In this document: one piece after another, positions 31,613-43,574 of the stretch
Position numbering within the stretch: the first letter of the stretch is position 1
Layout of the letters: the number at the start of each line of letters is the position of its first letter
From: Penicillus capitatus
Taxonomy: Eukaryota; Chlorophyta
DNA length: 64,000 nt
Reading direction: 5' to 3'
Assembly: GCA_965649825.1 (NCBI GenBank)
Contig: OZ287703.1
Location: 992,001-1,056,000, forward strand
The notes under the pieces: generated by a model
Seen by the model: the letters and a program-made list of their open reading frames with translations, nothing else
Told to the model about the DNA's origin: nothing
The model's database searches: none
Made by a program: the position numbers and the translations under genes

Positions 31613-32405
31613 ATGGCAGACAACAGCTTTACTTTGGCTTCTTTTCCCTTCGATGGCACCTGCAAGTACAGTCGCAACGGCGACACGATACTCAAGTTCA
31701 GTGACGGCTCTTACTTAAAAACGCACGCCGCTCTACTGAAGATGGCATCTCCTGTCTTCGATTCGATGCTGACTGACTGTACAAACACGAAGACACTTGT
31801 GTTGGAGAAGACCTCTCGTAAAACATGGGTTCACATCCTGAACCATCTCCATCCAGCAGGATCACTCGTTTTTTCCAACTTTGATCGCGTCAATGGATTC
31901 GCCACGGATCTGCAAGAGGATCACACATACGAGATAAAAGCGAAGTGCGACGCTTTGTCCGATATCCTCGAACAGGCAAGAAAGTTCAAGCTGGATTCTC
32001 TGTTTGCTTTCATGGACGATCTGTTGTTTTCTCTTTTCCCCAAAGAACTGGATTCCAACCTTGCACAGAGGCTTGCTAATAACAACCGCTCTCACGGCCG
32101 TCTCTATAACCTTGCACTCCGATTTGAGTCAGAATTGCCTAAGACCAGTGAGAAAGTCCGTGGTAACATTATTAAGTACCTGCAGAATACCAGCCAATGC
32201 CGCAGCTGTGGAGCAAGACGCTTCCAAAGTTCATCATATCGTCAAAGAGTAAGAATAATAATCTACTCTTCTCGTTTTAGGATGTTTTGTTTAGAATCAG
32301 TCCAGTGAGGCCGAGAAGAATTTTGCAGTGAACCTCATCGATGAAGGAAGTCAGGAATTCCACAAGAAGCTGATCAAGGATCTCATAAGCTCTATTCTGT
32401 TTTGA
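31613..32405 (+). CDS. BTB-domain protein, family member 7
   Basis: Exons 31613-32248 and 32295-32405, 248 aa. It starts MADNSFTLASFPFDGTCK, followed by DTILKFSDGSYLKTHAALLK and ASPVFDSMLTDC. Unlike most members there is no intron between the BTB part and the LEQARKF helix; the two are joined by an acidic insert (LQEDHTYEIKAKCDALSD). Instead a 46-nt intron sits near the 3' end, and the last exon carries the terminal helix EFHKKLIKDLISSILF. The same arrangement is found only in the 45724 gene and, in part, at 59231, so this is a distinct subfamily. Confidence 0.85.
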
Positions 32406-34724
32406 CTTGTGTTTCGAACCTCTCCTGAGTGAATCTCGCAATTGCGTCGACACTTTAGATGCATCGTTTGTCGAAAATTAAGTTTCTGTGAGTTTTCTGA
32501 AGTGCGGGTTTTGCAGAAACATGATCGAATACAATTCACATTGATAAGACGTGTTAGCAATCTGTGTCTGCGCTTTTGAACGTAATAGCTGTTGGTTGCC
32601 ATTGCCAGGAATTGACAGGTCACTTGATAGGAGGTTCCTACAAGCTGCTCCTACTTATGTCCAAGATTAGAGATCATCCGGCGTAGAGTGGATTTCGGAG
32701 AAGGCCCTAGCCGTCGTGTCCACCTATCTTCATAGCCACAGTGCTTCATCGCACAGCGGTTTTGAGCACCTATGCTATCTCTTTAGTAATCTGTCATTTC
32801 TGGAAGTGAGCTGTAGCAATACCAAAAATCGTCCAAGCGGTCGAACAAGTGATTTCAGATTGTCGTATGTGTGAAGAGCTTACTTGCACTAGTGATCGTT
32901 TAATGGAGTAGATAAGAAATGGCATCAAATAGATAACAAAGTGCAAAACTCTTTCCTCTCGTATGAGTTGAAGACGGCGTGTTCCTGGATCACTCGTGAG
33001 AACTTTCGTTGTTGATTGAATTCGACTGAAAGATTTGTTGTGTGTTTTAAAGTCGTCAACGGGTTTATGATCATCTTTGAGATGTGCTGACTCGCAGGTG
33101 TCAGAGACGCAGAGAGTGGCAATACATGTGTGAGGTACCTTCAGAATTGCAGTAGTCTTCTCGATAAACAAGTTTTGGATCAGTGCCATCAAGAACGGCA
33201 GTGTCATCTTTTTAGGGAAACAGAGGAAGACATACTGGAAGGCCTGTTCTCCCCTCAGGCGTTTCTCTATAGGTGATATCGTCTTGTCGTTGTCCAGAAA
33301 TCACACAGTCTGTTCTGAGCAAAGACGATCTGAAGTAAGGAAACGGATGATGCATTCTGTCGAATCGAGTGTTGCGCCATCAGGCAGACAACAACCAGTA
33401 GTATTCACGATACGGTGAGAGCGAGGCAATCAACAGATCCCAAACCCTAATACTAAAAGCTGCAAGACACCTAAAGTTCTTTTCAGACCACGAGGGCTCG
33501 ACGTGCCAAGACTTGATCGAACGAGACTATCAATCCTTAAACGCAGCAACGATACATCTGTTTAGAAAGATGCCATTAAGGGTGGTTTCTGGGCAGTGCT
33601 TTGTTCTTTGAGATATGTGGGAGACTATTGCGACGCTTCAGACCAAGATGGCCATCGATTCTATCTTGACACATAGATGAACCCATTCCGACCATACAAA
33701 CGGTAAGAACACGGTCATTGCCAGATTGGGTCTTATCGATCCACACGTCCCTTGCGATCTGGACGTTCTGTTTGGCCTGACGGATCACAAATTTAAAGAG
33801 ACAACGAAGCACGAAGCAAGTCTCGTAAACAAACGAGTAATTATACGTTGAACCCGAGGAGTCACCTTAAATACTTAACCCATGTGAACCTCTATCGTGC
33901 ATGTGATCATCGGTCACTCGTCCTGGAGCGAATTGTTTCTAATACGACAATGGTACTAGCCACTAGGGGACCACTAGAGTCCCAATCCACTTCGAAAACC
34001 ATATGTAAATTTAGCCACTATAAGAGGCATGAGGAGACAGAAAGCTCTTACGTCGTCTATTACAAATAGCGTTCTTCTTTCATTAGCAACGATTTTCATC
34101 CTTCACGGTTCACGTCACATCCGTCCCCGTCGAAAGCACCTGTCGCTTACACAAGGACAGTTGCTGAGTGAAGAAACGACGTCCGGCATGAAACGAGATG
34201 AATGTTCCGTCCACCACGCCACTATCCCATCTGTCCCAAACTTCGAATGTCGTACATGGCATGAATGGATGTGTAGAACGATGCAGCTACGCCATCAGCT
34301 GCGTGACCCCAGACGGACAGGTCACCACTTCTGTCGTTGTCTTCCACTGTCGAGCCAGTTAGCAAAAAGACAGACTTCGGTTGAAAGCCGAATGGGCGTG
34401 TACAACGTCTGGCACGTTCCAAAGAATATTCGTCCACTTTGCGATGACGCCTCGTATCGTACTAGAGAATAAAACTTGCAGGCAGTTTCGTTGCGATCTT
34501 TTTCAGACAGTGAGGCCCGTGCGTCTATGTATCTTCTCGGAACCCGTCCTTTCTCTTAACCTAAAAGTAAGAACCATTCATCTTTCCACGTTGACTGTTC
34601 AAATGGACGGTTGCTTTTAGGTCAAGAGAGACCGCACGTCTCTTATCCCAAAGGGGACAGCGTGTCATGTGCGGCTGACCTCGGACTCAGCAAGTCATGA
34701 CAGTAACTAGAACGTCACAGCACA
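32406..34724. other. Intergenic, 2.3 kb, no gene recognised
   Basis: A 137-codon minus-strand frame (32794-33207) and a 78-codon one (33576-33812) are open but unlike any family I know. From about 34080 the sequence is duplicated flank shared with 15720-16400, including the peptide-conserving minus-strand fragment described there. Confidence 0.45.
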
Positions 34725-34794
34725 TCGCACCTCCGACGTCGTTGGCAGAAACAATAAAGCGACGCGATAGGGGAATTGATAACCTATCAAATGC

Positions 34795-34826
34795 TGACGT
34801 GTATCCGACCTTGTCCATAAATACTC
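34795..34826 (+). promoter_or_regulatory. Conserved BTB upstream element plus TATA-like box
   Basis: TGACGTGTATCCGACC (34795-34810), then CCATAAATACTC (about 34815-34826). The same pair, in the same spacing, precedes the gene at 37077. The element ends 70 bases before the ATG in both. Confidence 0.5.
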
Positions 34827-34879
34827 TTAGGAAACGGCGGTTGATATTTGTCAGCTGCCCGAGTTGTTCGAGTCCTACG

Positions 34880-35647
34880 ATGACGGACAACACGTCGACT
34901 GCCGAGAAGAGTTCTCTTCCGGACTATTTCCCATTTGACGGCACCTGCGACTACAGCCGCGACGGCGACCTTACGCTCAATTTTGCCGACGGTTCTTTTC
35001 TGAAGACTCACGCCGCGCTACTGAAGATGGCGTCGCCCACTTTCAAAGCGATGCTCACGGACTGCACAGAGACTGGAACGGTGACTCTTGAAGAGACATC
35101 GAGAGAGGCATGGGTTCTCATCTTGAACTGCCTTCATCCAGGCACTCGAAATCCCTTCTCGAAGTTCGATCCTTTCAGACAGACGGACTTATTGGTAAAC
35201 GAAACTAGTGGTCTCAGTCATTACAGAGATATTCTATAGGCTGAGGTGTTGGGACAATCGAGAAAGTTCAAGTTCATCCCTGTGTTTGAACAAGTGGATT
35301 ACCTTATTTCCACGAATGTTTCGAAGAAATTGCCTCATAGTCAAAGCCTTCCAACTGGTTTTAGCGATCCCAATGCTGTGCACCTGCGTCTTTACAGCCT
35401 TGTACTACAGTTTGGGACGGAGTTGACGACAGCCGCTGATGATATACTTAAACATGTCGGGGCAGTTCTGCACTGTTTTATCACCAAACGTGGATATGAT
35501 GTTTTCGGCTCGCAGTTTTCCTCAAACTCTTATCATATGCTGCCGAGGAAGGATGTTCTGATGAACCTTTTAGAGAAGGCCGATGTTGGTTTTCACCAAA
35601 AGCTCTTAGCATATCTGATGAAGGACTGTAGTTACATAAGGGGCTGA
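34880..35647 (+). CDS. BTB-domain protein, family member 8
   Basis: Exons 34880-35194 and 35240-35647 with a 45-nt phase-0 intron, 240 aa. It has YFPFDGTCDYSRDGDLTLNF, LKTHAALLKMASPTFKAM and EETSREAWVLILNCLHPG. Exon 2 begins AEVLGQSRKFKFIPVFEQVD; its end (VGFHQKLLAYLMKDCSYIRG) aligns with the 16495 gene's last helix. The first 200 or so codons' worth of promoter and exon 1 is nearly the same as in the 37077 gene, while exon 2 differs strongly. Confidence 0.86.
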
Positions 35648-35875
35648 ATACATATTCGTACACGAGTTGTCTTGACTTTTGCTATTTTCTCGTTGCATGT
35701 TATAGATGAGGATTATCTGGGCTGCTCAGAATATTATCAAGTTCTTATCCGCATCGACAACGCACGAACTTCGACAAAGACATGTTTTACGAATCGTTTG
35801 AAGAAGAAGAGAGTTCAAAGCGTTGAAATCTGAAGGCGAGCGCTAGTCAACGTCCATCTAACCGTTCGCAGTTCC

Positions 35876-35904
35876 CACTACTTTTTCATCGTGAAAAAGT
35901 AGTG
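35876..35904. repeat. Perfect inverted repeat, 13-bp arms
   Basis: Arms CACTACTTTTTCA and TGAAAAAGTAGTG with a 3-base loop TCG. It lies about 230 bases after the stop of the BTB gene at 34880. As RNA it would form a strong hairpin; it could affect 3' end formation or be the remains of a small element. Confidence 0.6.
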
Positions 35905-36929
35905 TCGCGATGGCAACGTCAAATCTGCTTACAAATACAAGTGAGATTCACAGAGTGAAGATGTTCTGTGTTTTCGAAGGGCTTATTTTCCCAGCCTCAG
36001 TAGCCGGGAGAGTGATGGGGCTACTAAAGTCGTCTCTGCAGCTTCGGCGATCTTGCCAATTTAAGCTATGCGAGTAGTTGTACACAGAGTGGAAAATGAG
36101 AAACATGACGTTCGACAGTCGGTAGTTTTGTGCTTCGTTAGAGTCTTTCAAGTTTGACAAGTATAACTCAATCATGCGTTTACTTTTTGAATGAGCGTCG
36201 CGTTGTCTAACGAGCAATCGACTTGTTTGCTATAGTGCACGCCGAATGGAAGAAACAGAAGGACAAGGCAGTTGCGTCATCTTTTTCACCAAATGAGCCT
36301 ATTATCTTAGGAAGGAGTTTCGTGTCGCGTCGATGTTTCTGGCGACGTCCGGTTTGAGAATACTCAGTCTTACATCCAACACAACCGACGAAACTTTTCT
36401 GCACAACAACTTACTCAGAGATTCCAATACACTTCTCTGAAAAACGTTTCGCCTAAATTCCAGTCCACATATAGCACAGCTTACAATGATTAGTCACAGA
36501 TATCCATTGCCTTTGGTTCGTTTTTCCGTTCACAAAGCAGGTATAGTGTTATAAAATGAAGGGATGGTGTCATATACAGCAATTCCGTCCAAAGTTTGTA
36601 CTTTTTGATAGAAGGAAAAAGGACGACCTTCAAAAATAGCCATCCGTCACAGCAAGATACGACGCATACCAAAAAAGATCAACAGGCTTCACCTTCTCGA
36701 ACGACGATTCAACAGGAAGATGTTCGAACGAAATATATCTCTGTAAATCTTTTGAAACTCGTCTATTCGGAGAACGGTCCTTCCATATCGCCCCGCTTCG
36801 TGGACCGACGCCTTTGACGCAGTGGAAACCACACGTCTTTTATCAGGGAGGGGGTAGCTCTCGCCGTGTGCTGCTGATCTCAGACTACAACAAGTAACAG
36901 TGTCCAAGTAGGTCATAACAAATCACGTC
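35905..36929. other. Intergenic, no gene recognised
   Basis: Short frames only. The last part (from about 36830) is promoter flank homologous to that of the 34880 gene. Confidence 0.5.
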
Positions 36930-36991
36930 CGCCGTCGTTGGCGGCGTCAATGAAAGCAACGCGATACGGAAGTTGATTACCTATCAAATGT

Positions 36992-37020
36992 TGACGTGTG
37001 TCCGACCTTATCCATAAATA
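36992..37020 (+). promoter_or_regulatory. Conserved BTB upstream element plus TATA-like box
   Basis: TGACGTGTGTCCGACC (36992-37007) followed by TCCATAAATA (37011-37020), 70 bases before the ATG at 37077. It is one base different from the copy at 34795. Confidence 0.5.
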
Positions 37021-37076
37021 CTCTTAGGAAACGGCGGTTGTTCTTTGTCACCTACCCCACTTGTTCGAGTTTTAAG

Positions 37077-37874
37077 ATGACGGACGACGAGTCGACTGCC
37101 TCCGAGAGTTCTTCCCCGTCGAGCTATTTCCCATTTGACGGCAGCTGCGACTACAGCCGCGACGGCGACCTTACGCTCAATTTTGCCGACGGTTCTTCTC
37201 TGAAGACTCACGCCGCGCTACTGAAGATGGCGTCGCCCACTTTCAAAGCGATGCTCACGGACTGCACAGAGACTGGAACGGTGGCTTTGGAAAACACATC
37301 GAGAGAAGCGTGGATTCTTATCTTGAACCGCCTTCATCCTGCTGTTCAGTCATCCTTCCCCGATTTCGATCCGTTTTTGCATATGGAATTCCTGGTAAGC
37401 GAGCTTACGGATTATGTACATCAATATAAGAAAACCTGATCCTAGGGTGATGTTCTGAAACAGTGCAGAAAATTTAAATTTGATGCAGTGTTTGCACCTA
37501 TGGACTATGTCGTTTCTACGAGAATCTCGGAGCGAATTGCAATTGGAGGGCTTCCAAGTGCTTTCAACGAAGAAGATGTTTCGTGCGCAAGTCTCTACCG
37601 TCTTGCACTGCAATTCGAGACGGAAATGCCGAGAACCATTGATAAAATACGTGCACATATTGTCAAGATTCTTCATCCAATCAGCGGCCTAGACGGATAT
37701 GTCGATTCGAAGAAAAGCTTTAAAGTCGACGGGGACAAATTCTTGAGAACATATACTCGCTACACAAAGCCACGTAAGAGTAAACTTCTGGAAGTTGTCA
37801 AGAATGCTAGTGTCGATTTCTACCACAAACTCTTGGCAGATTTGATGCAGAGGTATTCTCATTTGGCGGATTAA
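37077..37874 (+). CDS. BTB-domain protein, family member 9
   Basis: Exons 37077-37394 and 37446-37874, with a 51-nt phase-0 intron, 248 aa. It has YFPFDGSCDYSRDGDLTLNF, LKTHAALLKMASPTFKAM and NTSREAWILILNRLHPA. Exon 2 begins GDVLKQCRKFKFDAVFAPMD and ends VDFYHKLLADLMQRYSHL. It heads the three-gene cassette 37.1-40.8 kb; the matching first gene in the other cassette (2722) is broken, so this is the surviving copy. Confidence 0.87.
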
Positions 37875-38753
37875 ATTGAAATTTTTGTGTCAACCACGAT
37901 GACGCAATCGATTCTCGGGTTGCATATTGTGAATGGAGATTATTTCGGCTGTTAAAAGCATTCGCAAGATCTGTTCCGCTTCGCACAACGCGTGACTTTA
38001 ACAATGACATGTTTTTCTAATCGTCGCAGAGAAGAGAGAAAAGTTAGAGCTCTGCAATCTGTAGAGGAGCACTACTGGCGATATCCCCAGTCAGCGATGT
38101 GACCGTCTATCGTAGCCGTATATGGACGCAATAGTCCATCATGAAAACACATACGTCACGACCGTCGACACCAGACCTCCCATGCAGCTGACCGAGATTC
38201 CTGTCTGTTTTATCAGACAGCGACGGCGACAACACTTTCTCGGCATATCTGTCTATCCTCTGGTCATAATCGGTTTGCGGTTTTCGCCTGTTTGCCTCAT
38301 GACTGTGTCAGACAATCTTTCTACAGATTCCTTTTTCAAGTCGGGTTCTCATGCATCATCTTCTCTCATTGTCTTGATTGACGTAATTTTGAAACCATTG
38401 GAGAGAACTGTTTGCGCAATCAGCTTTCCACGCGCGTCAAAAGACCTATCACCCAAGAAGAGAGCAGAATTGGCGCGACTGTCGCATGTCCAACGGCCGC
38501 TCCTGGGAAACACAAACATTGTCACGTGAGAGTTTTCTCTCCAGTGAGCGCAAATCGCATAAGCCATTTGACGGCGCACAGGTTTACATTTACGTATCCG
38601 GACGCTTTTCTGACAGACGATAACAGCACGTCTTTTTTGCGCCACGTCCTGGTAAGCACGACTCTGAACAGTTCGTTAACAACGACAGATCAGATATCCA
38701 TTCGTCAGGAAACGTGGATGTGACGTGCACAAACCTCTGCCTCACGTTTCAAC
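37875..38753. other. Intergenic, duplicated at 4189-5032
   Basis: No gene. It aligns with the spacer of the other cassette over its whole length; frames in it are not conserved in register. Confidence 0.55.
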
Positions 38754-39601
38754 ATGATGTCGGTTCGCATTCCCTTTCGCGTCGTCCGCATATGCCGTCG
38801 CCCGACGGCGACGAGATTTCGACGCTCCGCGAATGGACGACGTGTGTCTGTGCGTTCGGCGATACCTCCTCTGGACGGAAACATTGAGTCCAGCCCGGAC
38901 GGAGACCTTACGCTCACGTTCGACGACGGCTCCACTCTGAGAACGCACTCCTTTTTACTCAAGCTCGCCTCTCCAGTCTTTAACACGTTGTTTAGTGAAT
39001 GCGAAAAGATCGAAGCTCTGGCATTAGAAGGCACGTCCAAAGAGACGTGGACGAGGATTCTGAATCGCCTGCATCCCGCCGTCCAATCTCTGTTTCTGGA
39101 CTTCGACCCGATGCGCGATACCAAACAACTGGTACGACGGAGGAGGCTTATGAATGGATCATGTCTGAGAGCAGTGTGCCCATCTAGGCGGATATATTGG
39201 AGCAGTCAAGGAAGTTCGAGCTGCATTCCATGTTCCGGCTGATGGACGTCATTATCTCCGACAGAATCACTGAGGAGATGAACGAAGCTCAGAATCTGCC
39301 GAACGGCTTTCGAAAGAAAGGAGATCGACATTTGGTTCTGTACAGCATAGCTCTCCAGTTCGAGTCTGAATTGCCGAAAAGCAATGATATCATCCATACA
39401 CACTTGGTCGAAGTCATCCAAGCATTTGCCAAACCAGGAGCGTGGAGCGAGAAGTTCTATAAACGCAACGATGTCGGTATGGAGCGTTCTCCTCTAATTA
39501 AGGCGGCGTTGATGGACGTCATCGATAGTGGCAGTGCATCGTTACACAAAAAGCTCTTGGAGGCGCTGATCGAGAAATGTGTTGATACGACTTCATGGTG
39601 A
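38754..39601 (+). CDS. BTB-domain protein, family member 10
   Basis: Exons 38754-39131 and 39188-39601, 56-nt phase-0 intron, up to 263 aa. The N-terminus is longer and basic (RRPTATRFRRSANGRR), and the usual FPFDG lead-in is replaced by PPLDGNIESSPDGDLTL, so the conserved cysteines are missing. The core LRTHSFLLKLASPVFNTLF and EGTSKETWTRILNRLHPA is intact. Exon 2 is ADILEQSRKFELHSMFRLMD to the stop. The true start could be an internal position, because the N-terminal extension is not shared with other members. It is the intact counterpart of the pseudogene at 5033. Confidence 0.8.
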
Positions 39602-40057
39602 TCGATAAATGCAAAAGCCATCGTCTGTGACGTTTACGCATCCAGTTGTATTGTATTGCGGAGACAGGCTGTGCGCTTAATGATGCTCTTCTTTATACTT
39701 TTGATGCTCACGAACTACTTCATTTCGCTGAATGAAATCTCCTGTGTGTGAAATGCTCGTCATTACAGTACCAGACAAACAAGGATTCCTGTAAGGCTTA
39801 GCGTTCTATCGATTTCGAGTGTCGATGTCAGGGCTCTGGACGCCAGGCGATTCGGAACTTCTGCAAATTAGACCGCCACATCGAGTGCATGGCAGGAAAA
39901 AGAGGCGACAGTCGACCCTTCCGCCGACCGTCTGACGACGCATCTGAATAATGAATGAACCGGGAAGCGGAAGAGGTGCGTTGACTGTGCCGAAACGACA
40001 CTTAGTGGGAACGACGTTTCACTTCACCGCCCAAACTGAGATTGTCCGAGACACGCG

Positions 40058-40787
40058 ATGACATGCAACGGCCTGCCGTCGAACTACTTTCCCTTCGATG
40101 GCAGCTGCGACTGCAGTCGTGACTGGGACTTCGCCCTCGAATTCGAGGACGCGTCGCTGAAGACGCACACCACTCTGCTCAAGCTGGCGTCGCCGGTCTT
40201 CGCCTCGATGCTGACAGACTGCAAACGAGCGAAAGCGCTGTGCCTCGAGGAAACGTCTCAAGAAGCGTGGATCGTCATCCTGAATCACATCCATCCATCC
40301 GCCCCGTCCTTTTCCTCGCGCTTTAATATCCTCCAGAACATTGAGCTGGTGGTACGGACATTCTTGTCTCGCCGAATGCGAACGAGAATGGACTTGTGCA
40401 CAGGAAGACGTTTTGGAACAGGCAAGGAAGTTCCAGATGGACTTCTTGCTTGTGGCCATTGACGAGGCCATCCTGTCAAAGCTGCCGAAGGAATCTCACG
40501 TCAACAGCGCTCCCTGTTTCAGTCATCTCCAAGATCGACACATCCCTCTGTACAGCCTTGCGGTTCGATACGAGTCAGAACTGCCTCAGGCCATCAATGG
40601 CATTCTGGCTCATCTCGTCAAGATTCTGCAATTCTGCTCCAATCAAAGCGCGGCTGATCTCAAAAGAAATCGGCAAAATGGCCATCTTCCCAAGAAACAG
40701 GCACTGATGAATGCTATCAAGGACGGGAGTGTCGATTTCTTCAAGAGACTAACAGAGAACCTGCTGGAGAAGTTCTTCTTTCTCTGA
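40058..40787 (+). CDS. BTB-domain protein, family member 11
   Basis: Exons 40058-40351 and 40404-40787 (52-nt phase-0 intron), 225 aa. It is nearly identical to the gene at 6587: visible coding changes are Thr to Ala in the ELPQ.ING segment and Tyr to Phe in the final helix (VDFFKRLTENLLEKFFF). Homology continues about 55 bases past the stop and ends near 40843, which marks the right edge of the duplicated cassette. Confidence 0.88.
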
Positions 40788-41538
40788 CCATGCGTTTTCA
40801 TTGAACATGCCTTGAAAGAAGACAATCTGAACGATTAAAATAACGTGCACGTTCTTCGATCTCTCTGAGCTTTTATTCTAACAGTAGACTGAATCCTGGT
40901 CATATACGTCTCTTCTTCACTGCCCTGTCTGCATTTCGCACAGAATGAAGGATGAGAAGAGATTCATTAGACAAACAAACGCTCGCCGGTGAACGGTTAA
41001 GTGGCGGCCGGGACATTTGACACGCGATCTGGACAACCTGATGGAATGGTAGCAACGAATGAGTGAGCATGGCTTCGAGCAAGCCATCAACCGGAGATCC
41101 CTTGCATGCAAGAAGAGCGCTGAATGTCCTGCGCCATGCCACTAGAGCGACAACGAACCCACCTTTTGGCTGTCAAAGGCCATAGTCGATGGAGGAATTC
41201 GATGAACGCATGGATCCATCCATCTCTTGGTTACCGGGGACCAGTGAAGCTGTTTCTGAGTCTCGTGGCTTTATCTGGCTTGTCCTTCTCGTCCACGTCC
41301 TTGGACCGCACCCCTGTCGGTAACCGTTCGACCAAACAGTGCCGGTCGAAGAGTGAATCTAACGTCACTTGCTCGTTCTTCCATGCTTTTAAACTCTGAC
41401 GTGACGTTGTCACTCTGCAAAACAAATCGCACGGCAATGTTGTTCTGACATATCATCCAAACGCCCCTATACCTTCTCAACTCTCCTCCTTACGTCACTC
41501 TCTTTTGTTCCATGTCCGTCTCGACCTTCTAACCGAAG
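40788..41538. other. Intergenic, no gene recognised
   Basis: The first 55 bases or so are duplicated (as at 7317-7372); the rest is unique with only short frames. It includes the promoter of the F-box/LRR gene. Confidence 0.5.
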
Positions 41539-43162
41539 ATGGCGGCGAATGAAAAGCTGGCGGATCTCTTGTCGCAAAAACAGTTCTTGTGGAAGGTCCT
41601 CGTCCACCTCATCGACAGCGGACTCCATGAATGCCGTCGCGTTTGCCGCAAATGGTACGAAGTATGCGACAAGCTCCCAGCGAAACTCAGCCTCAGTACA
41701 TGCGTCGATCGCTGCGTCGAGTCGGACGTGTTTCCAAATGCCGTTTCACTCAAATTCGATGCTGGCGTCTTTTTGACCCATGACTCTGTGGAAAACCATC
41801 TTCTGCCATGCCTGTCTAAACTGAATCGTATCGCGCGCCACGAGTTCTGCACAAAGGAATGGCCACTTGTCCACTTTCGGCCGAATTGTCTGACGTCCTT
41901 CAACGCTGTGCGATCTCTCTCGGTCACTGGACGGGACGAGTCTGCTTTTTTCGATTTTCTGGAGACGCTGAGATGTCTAACGGGCTTGACGGAACTGGAA
42001 TTGCGCACGGAGGCAATATACATCAATGCCACGGATTTGGCTCCAATTACAGAGATCGAAGAACTCAGAACTCTCAAAGCAAGCTCATGTTTCATTGTCG
42101 ATCGAAACGACGACTTCATCTTCGGCACCCAACAACAATTGACAAAACTCGAGGTTCGGCACGAATTCTTTTCTGCTTCCCAAAGCACAACACTGCAAGT
42201 AATGCCTGTGCACCCCCTTTCCATTTTTGGACTGTATTTTTTTCTAGTCGCTCTATCCGCACGCTTCAAATCTGCGCTCTCTGGCACTTAATGAAGCATT
42301 GAACGGAGGATTGAGCATCGAAGACTATGACACGCTGAGACACCTCTCACAGTTGGAGCATCTTTTGCTGGAAAGCATTTTTGTGGAAACAAAAGGCTTT
42401 GTCAGTGTCTTGGAAAATTTGAGTAGACTGACCGCATTGGAGATCATTCATACGGTCGTTTCGGAGCTTCCACTCGTACTGGATTGCATTTTCGCGATGT
42501 CAAAGCTGAGGACGCTTACACTCAAACCACGTCGCCTGCACCTTGATCACATCTGCGCACCGACCCACACGAGCCGGATGCAGCTGACAAAGCTATCTTG
42601 GCAGTTTGATGCCTCCTTACTCAAGCTGATGGACCTAACCAGAATAGCGCACTTCGACATTGAGCTTGGAAAACAGACCTGTCATGAGGACCTCGTTCGC
42701 GCATTGGATTCGATGCCGGATCTTCAGTTTCTCTGCATCTACAGCGAGGCGAAAGGACAGCTCGTGCCAAGCCATGTCTTAGCGCGGATGACAAAACTGA
42801 AGGTGCTGGAAGTCGGAGGAGTGTACACGGACGAGGCCATCTACCAAACCTTAGCCACGTTGCCAGAATTGACCGATCTCAGTTTAGACTTTCATTCTCG
42901 AAAGTTCTTGATCCCGACCTTCATGTATCTCCATACCCAGATCAATCTGCTCACGAATCTGAGGTCTCTGAGGTTTATGAAGGCTTACCCTATAAAACCT
43001 TACGCTCTGTTGGAGAGTCTTTCGGGAGAGCACCTGAAAAGACTCCAAACACTCTATGTATCCTCTGCAAACTTGAACGATGATCGTCGTGCAGTCCTAT
43101 TCAGAAGGTTTCAATCGCTCCGCTGTTTGTCCGACGGCCGTGCGAGCGGTTTTGTCCTATAA
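41539..43162 (+). CDS. F-box-like, leucine-rich repeat protein
   Basis: Exons 41539-42198 and 42248-43162, 49-nt phase-0 intron, 524 aa. Residues of about 8-50 (LLSQKQFLWKVLVHLIDSG then CRRVCRKWYEVCDKLP) fit an F-box, which recruits SCF ubiquitin ligases through Skp1. The rest is a series of irregular leucine-rich repeats (for example LSQLEHLLLESIFVETKGF, MPDLQFLCIYSEA, LTNLRSLRFMKAYP) that would form the substrate-binding arm. No signal peptide, so cytosolic or nuclear. The F-box is divergent (no clear LP at its start), so this part is an inference; the LRR assignment is firmer. It converges with the patatin gene downstream. Confidence 0.75.
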
Positions 43163-43574
43163 GTGAATACCGGCTTGATATTGTGAAGGACAGATCTGTT
43201 GTTCTGATGAAAAACGATCATAAGCATCTGGAAATGAACGTTAAAAACGGACACACACGATCACAGATTTGTAACCACGAGGATCAGCGATTTTTTTGCA
43301 AACGAACAGTAAACCTCAAACGTGCACTATTTCAGCATTCGGAGCGAATCTCTCGACACTGTACCTTCTATGGAACGTGTCCAAAGATATGGTAATCTGA
43401 GTGGGTTTGAAAGTTCCTGTTCTTGTTGGCATATATTGTATAACCGCATCCGCTTCCGACGCCGCCGGCGTGGAGCCATTCCTGCACTGCCCATATCTGT
43501 CTGTCTATTCTGACGGGGAGTTAGTGTCACGCGAGCTCTACAGGTTACGAGAAAATGGGAACACGACGGAAACC
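43163..43574. other. Convergent intergenic region, no gene
   Basis: 412 bases between the stops of the F-box/LRR gene (+) and the patatin-like gene (minus). Only short frames. Confidence 0.5.

Larger units (their letters stand above)
30740..32620. repeat. Segmental duplication B, copy 1
   Basis: Signal-peptide exon (minus), divergent spacer and BTB gene; pairs with about 44840-46620. Confidence 0.75.
37077..40843 (+). repeat. Segmental duplication A, copy 2 (three-BTB cassette)
   Basis: All three BTB genes are intact here. Identity to copy 1 rises from left to right and is almost complete over the third gene. Confidence 0.8.

Noticed and set aside
32794-33207. A 137-codon minus-strand frame as a gene
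   Set aside because: No recognisable domain, no matching paralog, no supported splice partners; left as intergenic.
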